Shown in pieces: positions 10,099-17,141 of a DNA stretch of 35,268 bases. The notes beneath the pieces are model-generated. The model was not told the origin of the DNA, made no database searches, and worked only from the letters and a program-made list of their open reading frames with translations. The translations under genes and the position numbers were made by a program. This stretch comes from Clostridiales bacterium. Its GTDB lineage: Bacteria > Bacillota > Clostridia > Peptostreptococcales > Anaerovoracaceae. Each line of letters begins with the position of its first letter. Position 1 is the first letter of the stretch. The stretch covers positions 1-35,268 of the forward strand of contig JAAYIA010000008.1 of the NCBI GenBank assembly GCA_012735145.1. The letters run 5' to 3'.

Positions 10099-10204
10099 AA
10101 GTATATATAAAAAAGAAAATGATATAGATATCACCAATATTGTACTGATTTCATGCTATATTTTCACTTCACTTTATCATCATTTTATATAACACTAAAG
10201 AGGT

Positions 10205-10232
10205 TATAATAGCTCTGTAAGGAGCTATTTTT
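10205..10232 (+). other. Hairpin overlapping a TATAAT box
   Basis: A perfect 8-bp inverted repeat (AATAGCTC at 10208-10215, GAGCTATT at 10222-10229, 6-nt loop) is followed by three further T residues, so five Ts in a row with the stem. Its left arm overlaps a TATAAT hexamer at 10205-10210. It could be a weak terminator for the PHP gene, an operator or 5' hairpin at the promoter of the next gene, or both. No good -35 box accompanies the TATAAT. Confidence 0.45.
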
Positions 10233-10255
10233 AGTACAAAGGATTACAGATTAAA

Positions 10256-10645
10256 ATGACTGATAAAACATTGAACGGATCCAGAAAAAGAATTATGCCA
10301 AAGGAAGTTTATTATCAATGTATTTGGATGATTAGGGATATAGACAGACTTGAAGAATTGGCGCTGAATAAATATCTATTCGAGAATTGTTCGAATAGCG
10401 AGGTGGCTTTTATTGCCGATGATACTCAAGACCTGATTTCAGTTGAAATTATTAAAGAAGCAGTTAGGAGATTGGAGTGTATTCATGATGCACTTGATAC
10501 AATACCTGAGGAGTATAGAAAAGATATCATAGATATAATAAAAAAAGTGCGGCCCTATTATCCGGATACCGCACATGAAAATACTTGGAATAAATGGAAA
10601 CATTGTTTCATATATAGGCTTGCAAAGAATATGGATATGTTTTAG
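10256..10645 (+). CDS. Small RinA/ArpU-like protein of unknown function
   Basis: This 129-residue protein begins with a short basic stretch, then PKEVYYQCIWMIRDIDRLEEL. Its C-terminal half is LDTIPEEYRKDIIDIIK, then a Tyr/Pro-rich turn, then WNKWKHCFIYRLAKNM. The pattern of an acidic IPxEYRK helix followed by a turn and a W/K-rich final helix resembles small RinA/ArpU-type proteins often found in Firmicutes and their prophages, which have a sigma-factor-like region 4 fold. That assignment comes from pattern recognition only. No other phage gene is nearby. The gene ends in a 4-bp overlap with the convergent nitroreductase gene. Confidence 0.6.
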   Translation: MTDKTLNGSRKRIMPKEVYYQCIWMIRDIDRLEELALNKYLFENCSNSEVAFIADDTQDLISVEIIKEAVRRLECIHDALDTIPEEYRKDIIDIIKKVRPYYPDTAHENTWNKWKHCFIYRLAKNMDMF

Positions 10646-11508
10646 ATTCTGCACTTGGCGATGTATGTACCACCTTCAGGGAGTTTAAGTTCCTCATCAG
10701 GTGTTTCAAAAGTCCACAAAGGTGCATTTGCTCTTATCGAATCCATGACAGCATAGAAGTTAAACATTAATATTCCGTAATTCAGATACATATCTGATCC
10801 GTCTGTAATTTCATCTTCAAGGCCAATCAGATAAACATAGCTATCATCAAGGATAAGTCTGTATGGCTGGCGATTCAGAAAGGACTGCGCTTTGCTGGCT
10901 GCAAGCAGAGAACTTTCAAGCTCTGCATATAATTTCTCTGACTCTAACGGCTGACCGTATACTTTATAAGAAACTAAATCGTCAAGGCTGATTTTTGGCG
11001 CAGCCTTTGTTCCGCTTTCAATCATTTTAACATTTGATGGACTCTTTATGTCGAGCCTGGTTTCGGTTACATCCTTATTTCTATATCCGAATGCTATAAT
11101 AGCAGCAATGGTTTTGTCACTATCTTCATCGATTGTTTTCTTTGCAATATCGGCATCATTAATAGTAAGCCAACATGCGGCAAGATCAAGTTGGGTCATT
11201 TTAAGTGTCAAGCCCTGAGCAATAAAGCCTGCATTCTCAAGATAATGATCTTTTTCTTCTGAGAAAATAACAAGATAATTAGGTGCTTTAATAAGGAAGC
11301 CATTATATCCAACGCTGCCTTCTGTTTTCTCTAGAGTAGCGTATGAGTATGTTTTTAATTCTGTGGCGATTTCAGGGACCAGCAAAGTTTCCTGGTTATA
11401 ATATTCATATAAGGCATCAATTTTAATTTGCTCTACATCGTTCATAATAAAATTTCTGCATGATTCTCTTCTTTTTACAATTTCGTCATAATATTTGATA
11501 TATTCCAT
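10642..11508 (-). CDS. Nitroreductase family protein (TM1586-like)
   Basis: The protein resembles FMN-binding nitroreductases of the TM1586 type. It opens YDEIVKRRESCRNF (the usual KRRSxRxF start), has NAGFIAQGLTLKMTQLDLAACWL in the middle and IAAIIAFGYRNK after it. The C-terminal half repeats elements of the fold (LDDLVSYKVYGQPL, SFLNRQPYRLILDD), as in family members that hold a fused two-half barrel. Substrate unknown; likely an NAD(P)H-dependent flavin enzyme. The frame extends upstream to 11673, but ATG 11508 has AAAGGAG at 9 nt and fits the motif, so 288 aa is preferred. It stands alone between convergent and divergent neighbours. Confidence 0.8.
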   Translation of the reverse strand: MEYIKYYDEIVKRRESCRNFIMNDVEQIKIDALYEYYNQETLLVPEIATELKTYSYATLEKTEGSVGYNGFLIKAPNYLVIFSEEKDHYLENAGFIAQGLTLKMTQLDLAACWLTINDADIAKKTIDEDSDKTIAAIIAFGYRNKDVTETRLDIKSPSNVKMIESGTKAAPKISLDDLVSYKVYGQPLESEKLYAELESSLLAASKAQSFLNRQPYRLILDDSYVYLIGLEDEITDGSDMYLNYGILMFNFYAVMDSIRANAPLWTFETPDEELKLPEGGTYIAKCRI

Positions 11509-11711
11509 AATTATAAACTCCTTTACATATGTGTATTGTGGAAATTTGATTAATGATTTTCTTATGTATTCCCATTCATATTGATTATATGGGTTTCTGC
11601 TCATAAAGTCGATAGGAATAAGAGGCATTTTCTTAGTAATTTTGGCCAAGAAAATGAATAAATTATGATACAATACATATGCATATAGAAAATTATTGTC
11701 AAGGAGAGATT

Positions 11712-12245
11712 ATGATATTAGAGGAAAAGACTATCAGTAGTGAGATTGTTTATAGGGGACCTGTTTTTGACGTAAGAAAGCATTTGGTAGAAACTCCAGG
11801 AGGGAAAACTACTCGAGATGTCGTTGAACACAACGGTGGATCTATTATGTTAGCAGTAACAGATGAAGGAAAAATCTTGATGGAAAGGCAGTTTAGGAAA
11901 CCTTTGGAGAGAATTGTTCTGGAGCTTCCTGCAGGAAAGATTGACCCGGGAGAGGATGCTTTGGTTACAGCTATAAGGGAACTGGAAGAAGAAACAGGAT
12001 ATAAGGCAGGTGATGTGAAGCATCTCATTTCATATAATCCCACCTGCGGGTACTCCAATGAAACTCTTCATATATATTTATGTCGAGAACTCTCGCCTGG
12101 GAGAAAAAATTGGGATGATACTGAGTATCTGGAAATTGAAGAATACGAAGCGGACGAAATCATAGATATGATAAAGGATAAAAAAATAAAAGATAGTAAG
12201 ACAATTGTAGGGATACTTTTCGCAAGATTGATTGGTGAAATATAA
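11712..12245 (+). CDS. nudF: NUDIX hydrolase, ADP-ribose pyrophosphatase type
   Basis: The enzyme is predicted to cleave ADP-ribose to AMP and ribose 5-phosphate. The Nudix box is complete (GKIDPGEDALVTAIRELEEETGY), preceded by the ELPAG motif and followed by the YNPTCGYSNETLHIYL strand typical of the ADPR pyrophosphatase group. The start at 11712 uses AAGGAGA at 11701-11707; a longer frame to 11679 lacks such a site. Length is 177 aa. In B. subtilis nudF lies near the xerD (ripX) gene, and here the next gene is indeed XerD-like, 4 bp downstream, so the two are probably one transcript. Confidence 0.93.
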   Translation: MILEEKTISSEIVYRGPVFDVRKHLVETPGGKTTRDVVEHNGGSIMLAVTDEGKILMERQFRKPLERIVLELPAGKIDPGEDALVTAIRELEEETGYKAGDVKHLISYNPTCGYSNETLHIYLCRELSPGRKNWDDTEYLEIEEYEADEIIDMIKDKKIKDSKTIVGILFARLIGEI

Positions 12246-12249
12246 GTGA

Positions 12250-13143
12250 ATGTTGATGATTAAAGTAAGCGATTTTATTGAATATTTGAGCATATCCGGA
12301 AACAAGAAAAAAAACACATTGGTTGCATACGAAAGAGATCTCAATGAGTTCGAGCTTTTTTTGAAAGAAAGGGATGGCAAATCACTAAATGATTGTAGCG
12401 AAAGTGATGCCGTTGCTTTTGTTCTCGCTTTGAATAAGAAGAAAAAGTCAAAGGCTACCATTAATCGCAAGATATCATCCATCAGAATGTTTTATGAATA
12501 CCTTATAGATAAGGATATATTAGATACTAATCCGTTTTCAAAAATAAAATCTACAAGAAATGATAGACGGGATATAGACTTTCTTAGCGTTGAAACAGTA
12601 GAAAAGCTTCTTTCTCTTCCTGAAGACACAGATAAGGGCATAAGGGACAGAGCTCTTATGGAATTTATGTATGGAACCGGGGCAAGGGTAACTGAGGTGG
12701 TAAGGCTTAAATTCTCGGATATAAATTTCAAAATGAGTTTTGTAACGCTGAGAGATTCTTACGATGAGAAAAGGATAGTTCCTCTCGGAAGCTATGCAAA
12801 TGCGGCGATGAGAAGGTATATAAATGAAGCATACATCTCTATTAAAGGTCGAGAAGTATCTTTTGATGACTATTTCTTTATAAATTTAAGAGGAGAGGCT
12901 CTGACAAGACAAGGTATATGGAAAATTTTTAAAGAATATGGAGAAATGATAGGTATTGCCGAGCGAATGACACCACAGATTTTTAGAGATAGCTTTGCAA
13001 CACACATCCTCCAAAACGGCGGAGATCTTAAAACTTTGCAGGAACTTATGGGTTTTGAAGATATGTCTGTAGGTATTGCATATCTTGCAATGGTGACTGT
13101 ACATGTTAAAGAGGTTTTCAATAAATGTCATCCTAGAGCTTAG
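12250..13143 (+). CDS. XerD-like tyrosine recombinase with degraded active site
   Basis: Length (297 aa), the SAM-like N-terminal core-binding domain, GTGARVTEVVRL and the terminal HPRA all match XerD (E. coli XerD also ends HPRA). Ungapped alignment by eye against E. coli XerD gives R148=R146, K172=S170, H244=Q243 (TPQIFR instead of SPHVLR), R247=R246, H270=F269 (GF for GH) and Y279=Y278. Both arginines and the tyrosine nucleophile remain, but both histidines and the hairpin lysine are replaced; a lysine is present four residues on, at K174. The frame is undamaged and full length, so this is not decay by stop codons. The position after nudF is the usual xerD locus. It may be catalytically weak, may depend on a partner recombinase, or may act structurally. 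Confidence 0.88.
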   Translation: MLMIKVSDFIEYLSISGNKKKNTLVAYERDLNEFELFLKERDGKSLNDCSESDAVAFVLALNKKKKSKATINRKISSIRMFYEYLIDKDILDTNPFSKIKSTRNDRRDIDFLSVETVEKLLSLPEDTDKGIRDRALMEFMYGTGARVTEVVRLKFSDINFKMSFVTLRDSYDEKRIVPLGSYANAAMRRYINEAYISIKGREVSFDDYFFINLRGEALTRQGIWKIFKEYGEMIGIAERMTPQIFRDSFATHILQNGGDLKTLQELMGFEDMSVGIAYLAMVTVHVKEVFNKCHPRA

Positions 13144-13179
13144 TTTTAATCTAAATTTCAAATTATATTCTGAAAGCAC

Positions 13180-13208
13180 TTGCATTGCTCCTCAAGGTAA
13201 TGTATATT
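13180..13208 (+). promoter_or_regulatory. Promoter for rplS
   Basis: TTGCAT at 13180-13185 and TATATT at 13203-13208 have 17-bp spacing. Transcription would start near 13215 and give an untranslated leader of about 85 nt before rplS. Confidence 0.55.
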
Positions 13209-13221
13209 ATTAAGGCTGTTA

Positions 13222-13298
13222 TTACGGGCGGTCCTCTGGTTGCAGATAGAATTTCTAATCATTAAACCAAGAACGTCTTGAGGGGAGGGAGAAATAAC
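13222..13298 (+). promoter_or_regulatory. Possible L19 leader (ribosomal protein autoregulation)
   Basis: The rplS 5' leader can fold into a coaxial structure. CCTC at 13233-13236 pairs with GAGG at 13280-13283, TGGTT at 13237-13241 with AACCA at 13265-13269, and an inner stem forms from GATAGAA and TTTCTAATC with a bulge. The outer pairing would sequester the purine-rich ribosome binding region. Firmicutes rplS genes are known to carry such leaders. The match here rests on hand folding and position only. Confidence 0.4.
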
Positions 13299-13640
13299 AT
13301 GAATATTTTAGATCAGCTTACAATGGATTACAGGAAGGAAGATCTTCCAAAGTTCAATGTTGGCGACACTGTGCGTGTACACATTAAAATAGTCGAAGGC
13401 CAGAGAGAAAGAATCCAGGTTTTCGAGGGTTATGTGCTTAAGAAGCAACATGGTGGTGTCAATGAGACGTTCACTGTAAGAAAGCTGTCCAGAGGAATTG
13501 GCGTTGAGAAGACATTCCCGCTGCATTCACCAAGAATTGATAAGATTGAGGTGATAAGAGAAGGAAGAGTCAGAAGAGCAAAACTCCACTACATGCGTGA
13601 GAGAACAGGCAAGGCAGCAAGAATTAAAAGTGCCAGATAA
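13299..13640 (+). CDS. rplS: 50S ribosomal protein L19
   Basis: L19 sits at the interface of the two ribosomal subunits. The 113-residue protein is typical: [26 protein letters not shown] and the C-terminal [21 protein letters not shown] are family hallmarks. The ATG at 13299 follows AGGGGAGGGAGAA; the longer frame beginning with TTG at 13278 would include the ribosome binding site and is rejected. rplS is often found behind trmD; here it follows the xerD-like gene with its own promoter and terminator, so it appears to be a single-gene unit. Confidence 0.97.
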   Translation: MNILDQLTMDYRKEDLPKFNVGDTVRVHIKIVEGQRERIQVFEGYVLKKQHGGVNETFTVRKLSRGIGVEKTFPLHSPRIDKIEVIREGRVRRAKLHYMRERTGKAARIKSAR

Positions 13641-13647
13641 TGGATAT

Positions 13648-13687
13648 AATGCATACCCGAAGCAAAAGCTGAAGGTATGCATTTTAC
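13648..13687 (+). terminator. Terminator after rplS
   Basis: A 10-bp perfect stem (AATGCATACC at 13648-13657, GGTATGCATT at 13674-13683) with an internal AGC/GCT extension is followed by a short T run. It lies 8 bp after the rplS stop. Confidence 0.7.
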
Positions 13688-13730
13688 TTATTCTATATGC
13701 TATGACACAACAGATTAAAGAGATAAAAAT

Positions 13731-14588
13731 ATGGGGAATATAGAAAAAATTAACTGGTATCCCGGCCATATGAAAAAAACTAGGGAGATGATACGAGATA
13801 ACCTAAAGGCTGTTGATCTTGTAGTTGAGATTATAGATAGCCGTATTCCTGTGTCCAGCAGAAATCCGATTATTGACGATTTAATATCCGGAAAGAGAAG
13901 GATTGTAATCCTAGGTAAATTTGATCTTGCCGATGAAGCAGAAACTAGAAATTGGCAGGAACAAATAAGAGCTTCCAAGGATGTGGTCAAGGTGATGGCT
14001 CTTAATTTACAGTTAGGTGATAATATAAAATTGCTTATAAAGGCATTAGATGCTGAACAACATATAAGAGATGTAAATAAGTCAATCAAAAGGCCTCTGC
14101 GACTTATGATAGTGGGTGTTCCTAATGTCGGAAAATCTTCGCTTATAAACAGGTTGACCGGTAGAAAATCTGCTCAAACAGGAGATAGACCTGGAGTGAC
14201 GAAGGGTAAACAATGGCTAACACTGGAAAACGGAATGCAGCTACTCGATACACCGGGAGTGCTTTGGCCCAAATTTGAGGATAATAATGTAGGGCTTAAA
14301 CTTGCATTCTGCGGAAGTATAAGGGACGATATATTAGATGTTCAGGAGCTGGGTTTTGAGCTAATTAAGGTGCTTGGAAATACATATCCTGATCTCTTGC
14401 TGGAAAGATACAAACTGGATTATATAAGTGAAAATGCACTTGAAAATATGGACAATATAGCAATCAAGAGGGGGTTCATACTGCCTGGTAAGCGGATAGA
14501 TTATGAAAGAACCGCTAGGATTGTTCTTGATGAATTTCGCAGCGGAAAAATAGGACGTATTACCTTAGAGAAAGCAAGGACATTATGA
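13731..14588 (+). CDS. rbgA: Ribosome biogenesis GTPase RbgA (YlqF)
   Basis: RbgA promotes late maturation of the 50S subunit. The circularly permuted G motifs are visible: INWYPGHMKKTREM at the N-terminus, the G4 region at residues 60-66, G1 GVPNVGKSS at 129-137, G2 in GDRPGVTKG and G3 DTPG at 173-176, with the LWPKFED segment after it as in B. subtilis. The C-terminal domain ends RSGKIGRITLEKA. The G4 motif reads LGKFDLAD where B. subtilis has LNKADKAD, so the guanine-recognition asparagine is glycine (G62). The length of 285 aa is normal. Its stop overlaps the start of the RNase H fusion gene by 4 bp (ATGA), indicating translational coupling. Confidence 0.94.
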   Translation: MGNIEKINWYPGHMKKTREMIRDNLKAVDLVVEIIDSRIPVSSRNPIIDDLISGKRRIVILGKFDLADEAETRNWQEQIRASKDVVKVMALNLQLGDNIKLLIKALDAEQHIRDVNKSIKRPLRLMIVGVPNVGKSSLINRLTGRKSAQTGDRPGVTKGKQWLTLENGMQLLDTPGVLWPKFEDNNVGLKLAFCGSIRDDILDVQELGFELIKVLGNTYPDLLLERYKLDYISENALENMDNIAIKRGFILPGKRIDYERTARIVLDEFRSGKIGRITLEKARTL

Positions 14589-15949
14589 CAAAGCTTGAAA
14601 GAATCGAAATTCAGAAACAGAGATTGCTGGATATGAAAGCCCATGAAAACGAATTGCGTCTCAAAGGGTTAAAATATATAGCCGGTATAGACGAGGTCGG
14701 TAGGGGTCCCCTTGCCGGTCCTGTTTATGCGGCCTGCGTGATTATGCCTGAGAATTTTGAAGTACTCGGTATTAACGACTCCAAGAAGCTTACCGCAAAA
14801 AAAAGAGATGAGTTTTTTGACCTTATAACTGAGAGCGCTGTGGCTTACGGCATTGGTATAGTTGACAATAAAGAAATAGACAGTATAAATATACTTGAGG
14901 CGACAAAGAAAGCGATGATAAAAGCCATCCATGCGTGCAATAAGATGCTATCTGAAAAAATCGGAACTGATGCACAGATCGATATATTGCTTATCGATGC
15001 CCTCAGGATTGACATAGACATTCGTCAAGAGTCAATAGTAAAAGGTGATGAAAAATGTCTTTCAATAGCAGCAGCTTCCATATTAGCGAAGGTCTCACGA
15101 GACCGCTATATGGTGGAAATGGAAGATATATATCCGGGGTACGGTTTTGTCAGCAACAAGGGATATGGAACAGCTGCACACTATGATGGACTGAATGAAT
15201 TTGGAATTACTCCTATACACAGGAAAAGTTTTCTCAAAAATTTCAGTTCCGAGCAGGATATAGCACGAAAAACGATTAAAGCTACAAATGGAGGAAATAT
15301 GGCAAAGAAAATATATGCCGTAAAGAAAGGAAGAATAACGGGAATCCTGATGACATGGGAGGAGTGTAAAGCCAGTGTTGATGGATTTGCAAACGCAGAG
15401 TACAAGAGCTTTACCGATGTAGACGAGGCACTGGATTATATTGGCTTATCCAGGACCGGATCACTTTTAAATACTGATGTTAAATCAAAAGGCTTTGTAG
15501 CACAAGAAAAAAAACTGCCTTCCGGAATACGTGCCTATGTTGACGGAAGCTTCGATGAAGCAACAGGGAGATTTTCATGTGGTGCTGTCATAGTTAAAAC
15601 GGATGAAGAAGGCAAAACGGATATTGTTGAGTTAAACTCTGCATTTAATGATGAGGAATTTGCAAAGCACAGAAATGTCGCCGGAGAAGTAATGGGTGCG
15701 AAGCTCGCAATCGATTATGCTCTAGATAATGACATAAAGGAAATAACTATATACCACGACTATGAGGGTATTGAAAAATGGGCGAATGGACTATGGAAGA
15801 CGAATAATCCTCTGACGAAAGCATATAAAGCATATGTGGCCGATGCCAGGGAGAAAATTAAAATAGATTTTGTCAAAGTAAAAGCCCATACCGGAGATAA
15901 ATACAATGAAATGGCTGATAGACTTGCAAAGAAGGCTCTCGATATGTAA
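14585..15949 (+). CDS. rnhB-rnhA: RNase HII-RNase HI fusion protein
   Basis: One uninterrupted 454-residue frame joins two enzymes. Residues 1 to about 225 are RNase HII: GIDEVGRGPLAGP (D36, E37), LLIDAL (D138) and KGDEKCLSIAAASILAKVSRDR (D155) give the catalytic D-E-D-D set. Residues 240-287 form a viroplasmin-like hybrid-binding domain (YAVKKGRITGILMTWEECK). Residues 315-454 form RNase HI: YVDGSF (D320), NVAGEVMGAKLA (E369), YHDYEGIEKW (D392), VKAHTGD (H435) and NEMADRLAK (D445), again complete. HII nicks at single ribonucleotides in DNA; HI cleaves RNA of longer hybrids such as R-loops. A GGAGG plus in-frame ATG lies at the junction (15290-15301). The rbgA-rnhB order is usual; the added C-terminal enzyme is not. 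Confidence 0.95.
   Translation: MTKLERIEIQKQRLLDMKAHENELRLKGLKYIAGIDEVGRGPLAGPVYAACVIMPENFEVLGINDSKKLTAKKRDEFFDLITESAVAYGIGIVDNKEIDSINILEATKKAMIKAIHACNKMLSEKIGTDAQIDILLIDALRIDIDIRQESIVKGDEKCLSIAAASILAKVSRDRYMVEMEDIYPGYGFVSNKGYGTAAHYDGLNEFGITPIHRKSFLKNFSSEQDIARKTIKATNGGNMAKKIYAVKKGRITGILMTWEECKASVDGFANAEYKSFTDVDEALDYIGLSRTGSLLNTDVKSKGFVAQEKKLPSGIRAYVDGSFDEATGRFSCGAVIVKTDEEGKTDIVELNSAFNDEEFAKHRNVAGEVMGAKLAIDYALDNDIKEITIYHDYEGIEKWANGLWKTNNPLTKAYKAYVADAREKIKIDFVKVKAHTGDKYNEMADRLAKKALDM
15290..15301 (+). promoter_or_regulatory. Internal ribosome binding site and start codon at the fusion junction
   Basis: GGAGG at 15290-15294 precedes an in-frame ATG at 15299-15301, which is M239 of the fusion. 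From there the frame encodes MAKKIYAVKK..., the normal N-terminus of an RNase HI with a hybrid-binding domain (216 aa). Spacing is short but workable (4-5 nt). This could yield a free RNase HI besides the fused protein, or be a remnant of a formerly separate gene. Confidence 0.6.
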
Positions 15950-15952
15950 AAT
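15924..15952 (+). promoter_or_regulatory. Promoter for tRNA-Val(GAC)
   Basis: TTGCAA at 15924-15929 and TAAAAT at 15947-15952 are 17 bp apart, overlapping the end of the RNase H fusion gene. The predicted start is about 10 nt before the tRNA 5' end. Confidence 0.55.
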
Positions 15953-15967
15953 ATAAAACGTGAGTGA

Positions 15968-16043
15968 GGTCTATTAGCTCAGTTGGGAGAGCGTCTGGGT
16001 GACAACCAGAAGGTCATTGGTTCAAGTCCAATATAGGCCACCA
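15968..16043 (+). tRNA. tRNA-Val (anticodon GAC)
   Basis: The cloverleaf is complete. The acceptor is GGTCTAT/ATAGGCC with one G-U pair, the D stem GCTC/GAGC, the anticodon stem TCTGG/CCAGA with loop GTGACAA (anticodon GAC at 16001-16003), and the T stem ATTGG/CCAAT around TTCAAGT. The CCA end is encoded at 16041-16043. Confidence 0.97.
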
Positions 16044-16054
16044 ATATAATATGT

Positions 16055-16095
16055 ATAAGGCTTGAAGATGTTAAAGTTTCAAGCCTTATTTTATT
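16055..16095 (+). terminator. Terminator after tRNA-Val
   Basis: A 12-bp perfect stem (ATAAGGCTTGAA at 16055-16066, TTCAAGCCTTAT at 16078-16089) is followed by TTTATT. Confidence 0.85.
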
Positions 16096-16190
16096 GAAAT
16101 GAACATGAGAGGATGCAAATATAACCGAAATTTAGATCGATTAAAATAGATATGAAACTATAGAATATTGAATATGTGATTGGTTATTAA

Positions 16191-16220
16191 TTCCAAATCA
16201 TACATCTTATATGCTATAAT
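16191..16220 (+). promoter_or_regulatory. Extended -10 promoter for folD
   Basis: TGCTATAAT at 16212-16220 is a perfect extended -10 element. A poor -35 candidate, TTCCAA, lies at 16191-16196 with 18-bp spacing. It precedes the folD GTG start by 48 bp; the rest of the gap from 16096 shows nothing else. Confidence 0.6.
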
Positions 16221-16268
16221 TAAACGGTTAGTTTTGCATTATAAAACATTAAATGAAAGGAATGCAAA

Positions 16269-17141
16269 GTGCTTAAAGAGTTACACGGTGATATCGTCAA
16301 AGAAGAGATTGATAACAGTATTATTTCGAGTGTTACCAAGCTTAATGACGAGGGAATAATTCCCAAGATAGCTATTATAAGAGCCAAAGAAAATTCAGGT
16401 CTTATTTATTATGAAAAGGCTATTCTGAGGCAGTGCAAGGCATACAATATTGAGTCGCAGCTGATTTCCTTCCCTGAAGATGTTTCGCAGAAAGAGCTTG
16501 AAAATAAATTACATGAAATAAACATGGATAAATCGGTTCACGGTATTATTTTGCTCAGACCTTTTCCTTCTCAAATAAATGAGGATAGATTGAATAATAT
16601 TATACATCCTTCAAAGGATATTGATGCGGTTACAGATATTTCGATAGCAGGGCTTTTTACGGGAAAGAAAGATATTTATCTTCCATGCACAGCAAATTCA
16701 TGCATGGAGTTTTTGAAACATTATGGAATATCAGTAGAAGGTAAGAAAGTGACGATTATAGGAAGAAGCTTAACTGTAGGCAAACCTCTTTCTGTTTTAA
16801 TGCTTGCAGCTAATGCTACTGTAACGGTGTGTCATTCGAAGACGACACAAGAAGACCAGATTGCTGCATGTAAGAATGCAGATATTGTTGTTCTTGCAAC
16901 AGGCAAGGTTGAGGGGTATGGAACGGAGTATTTCAGAGATGGTCAAATTGTCCTTGATGTCGGTACAGGAACCGGCAAAGATGGAAAGATGCACGGTGAT
17001 CTCGATATGAGAGAAATACAGGAATCTGATATTATCAAGGACTTTACATATACCCCTGTACCGGGTGGTATAGGCAAGGTTACAACTGCAATATTGTTAC
17101 GTAATATTATTAAATCTGCGGGAATGTATAAGGAGAAATAG
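16269..17141 (+). CDS. folD: Methylenetetrahydrofolate dehydrogenase (FolD family), altered active site
   Basis: FolD oxidises 5,10-methylene-THF and usually also hydrolyses methenyl-THF to 10-formyl-THF. The 290-aa protein has the Rossmann motif VTIIGRSLTVGKPLSVLML and the signature TPVPGGIGKVTTAILL. The start is GTG with GAAAGGA upstream. Aligned by eye to E. coli FolD, Tyr50 is kept (Y48), but Lys56 is Arg (R54), Lys54 is Ile, Gln98 is Leu (ILLRPFP for LVQLPLP) and Gly122 is Ala, while Asp121 is kept. Lys56 is needed for cyclohydrolase activity, so a dehydrogenase-only enzyme is plausible. It is the first gene of a run with a small alarmone synthetase, valS, folC and glyA. Confidence 0.9.
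   Translation: MLKELHGDIVKEEIDNSIISSVTKLNDEGIIPKIAIIRAKENSGLIYYEKAILRQCKAYNIESQLISFPEDVSQKELENKLHEINMDKSVHGIILLRPFPSQINEDRLNNIIHPSKDIDAVTDISIAGLFTGKKDIYLPCTANSCMEFLKHYGISVEGKKVTIIGRSLTVGKPLSVLMLAANATVTVCHSKTTQEDQIAACKNADIVVLATGKVEGYGTEYFRDGQIVLDVGTGTGKDGKMHGDLDMREIQESDIIKDFTYTPVPGGIGKVTTAILLRNIIKSAGMYKEK

Noticed and set aside
12250-13143. Integrase of a mobile element
   Set aside because: The gene is at the xerD locus next to nudF, has XerD length and C-terminus, and no attachment sites or mobile genes are nearby.
16096-16268. Folate (THF) riboswitch before folD
   Set aside because: The likely promoter leaves under 50 nt of leader and no THF aptamer core could be recognised.
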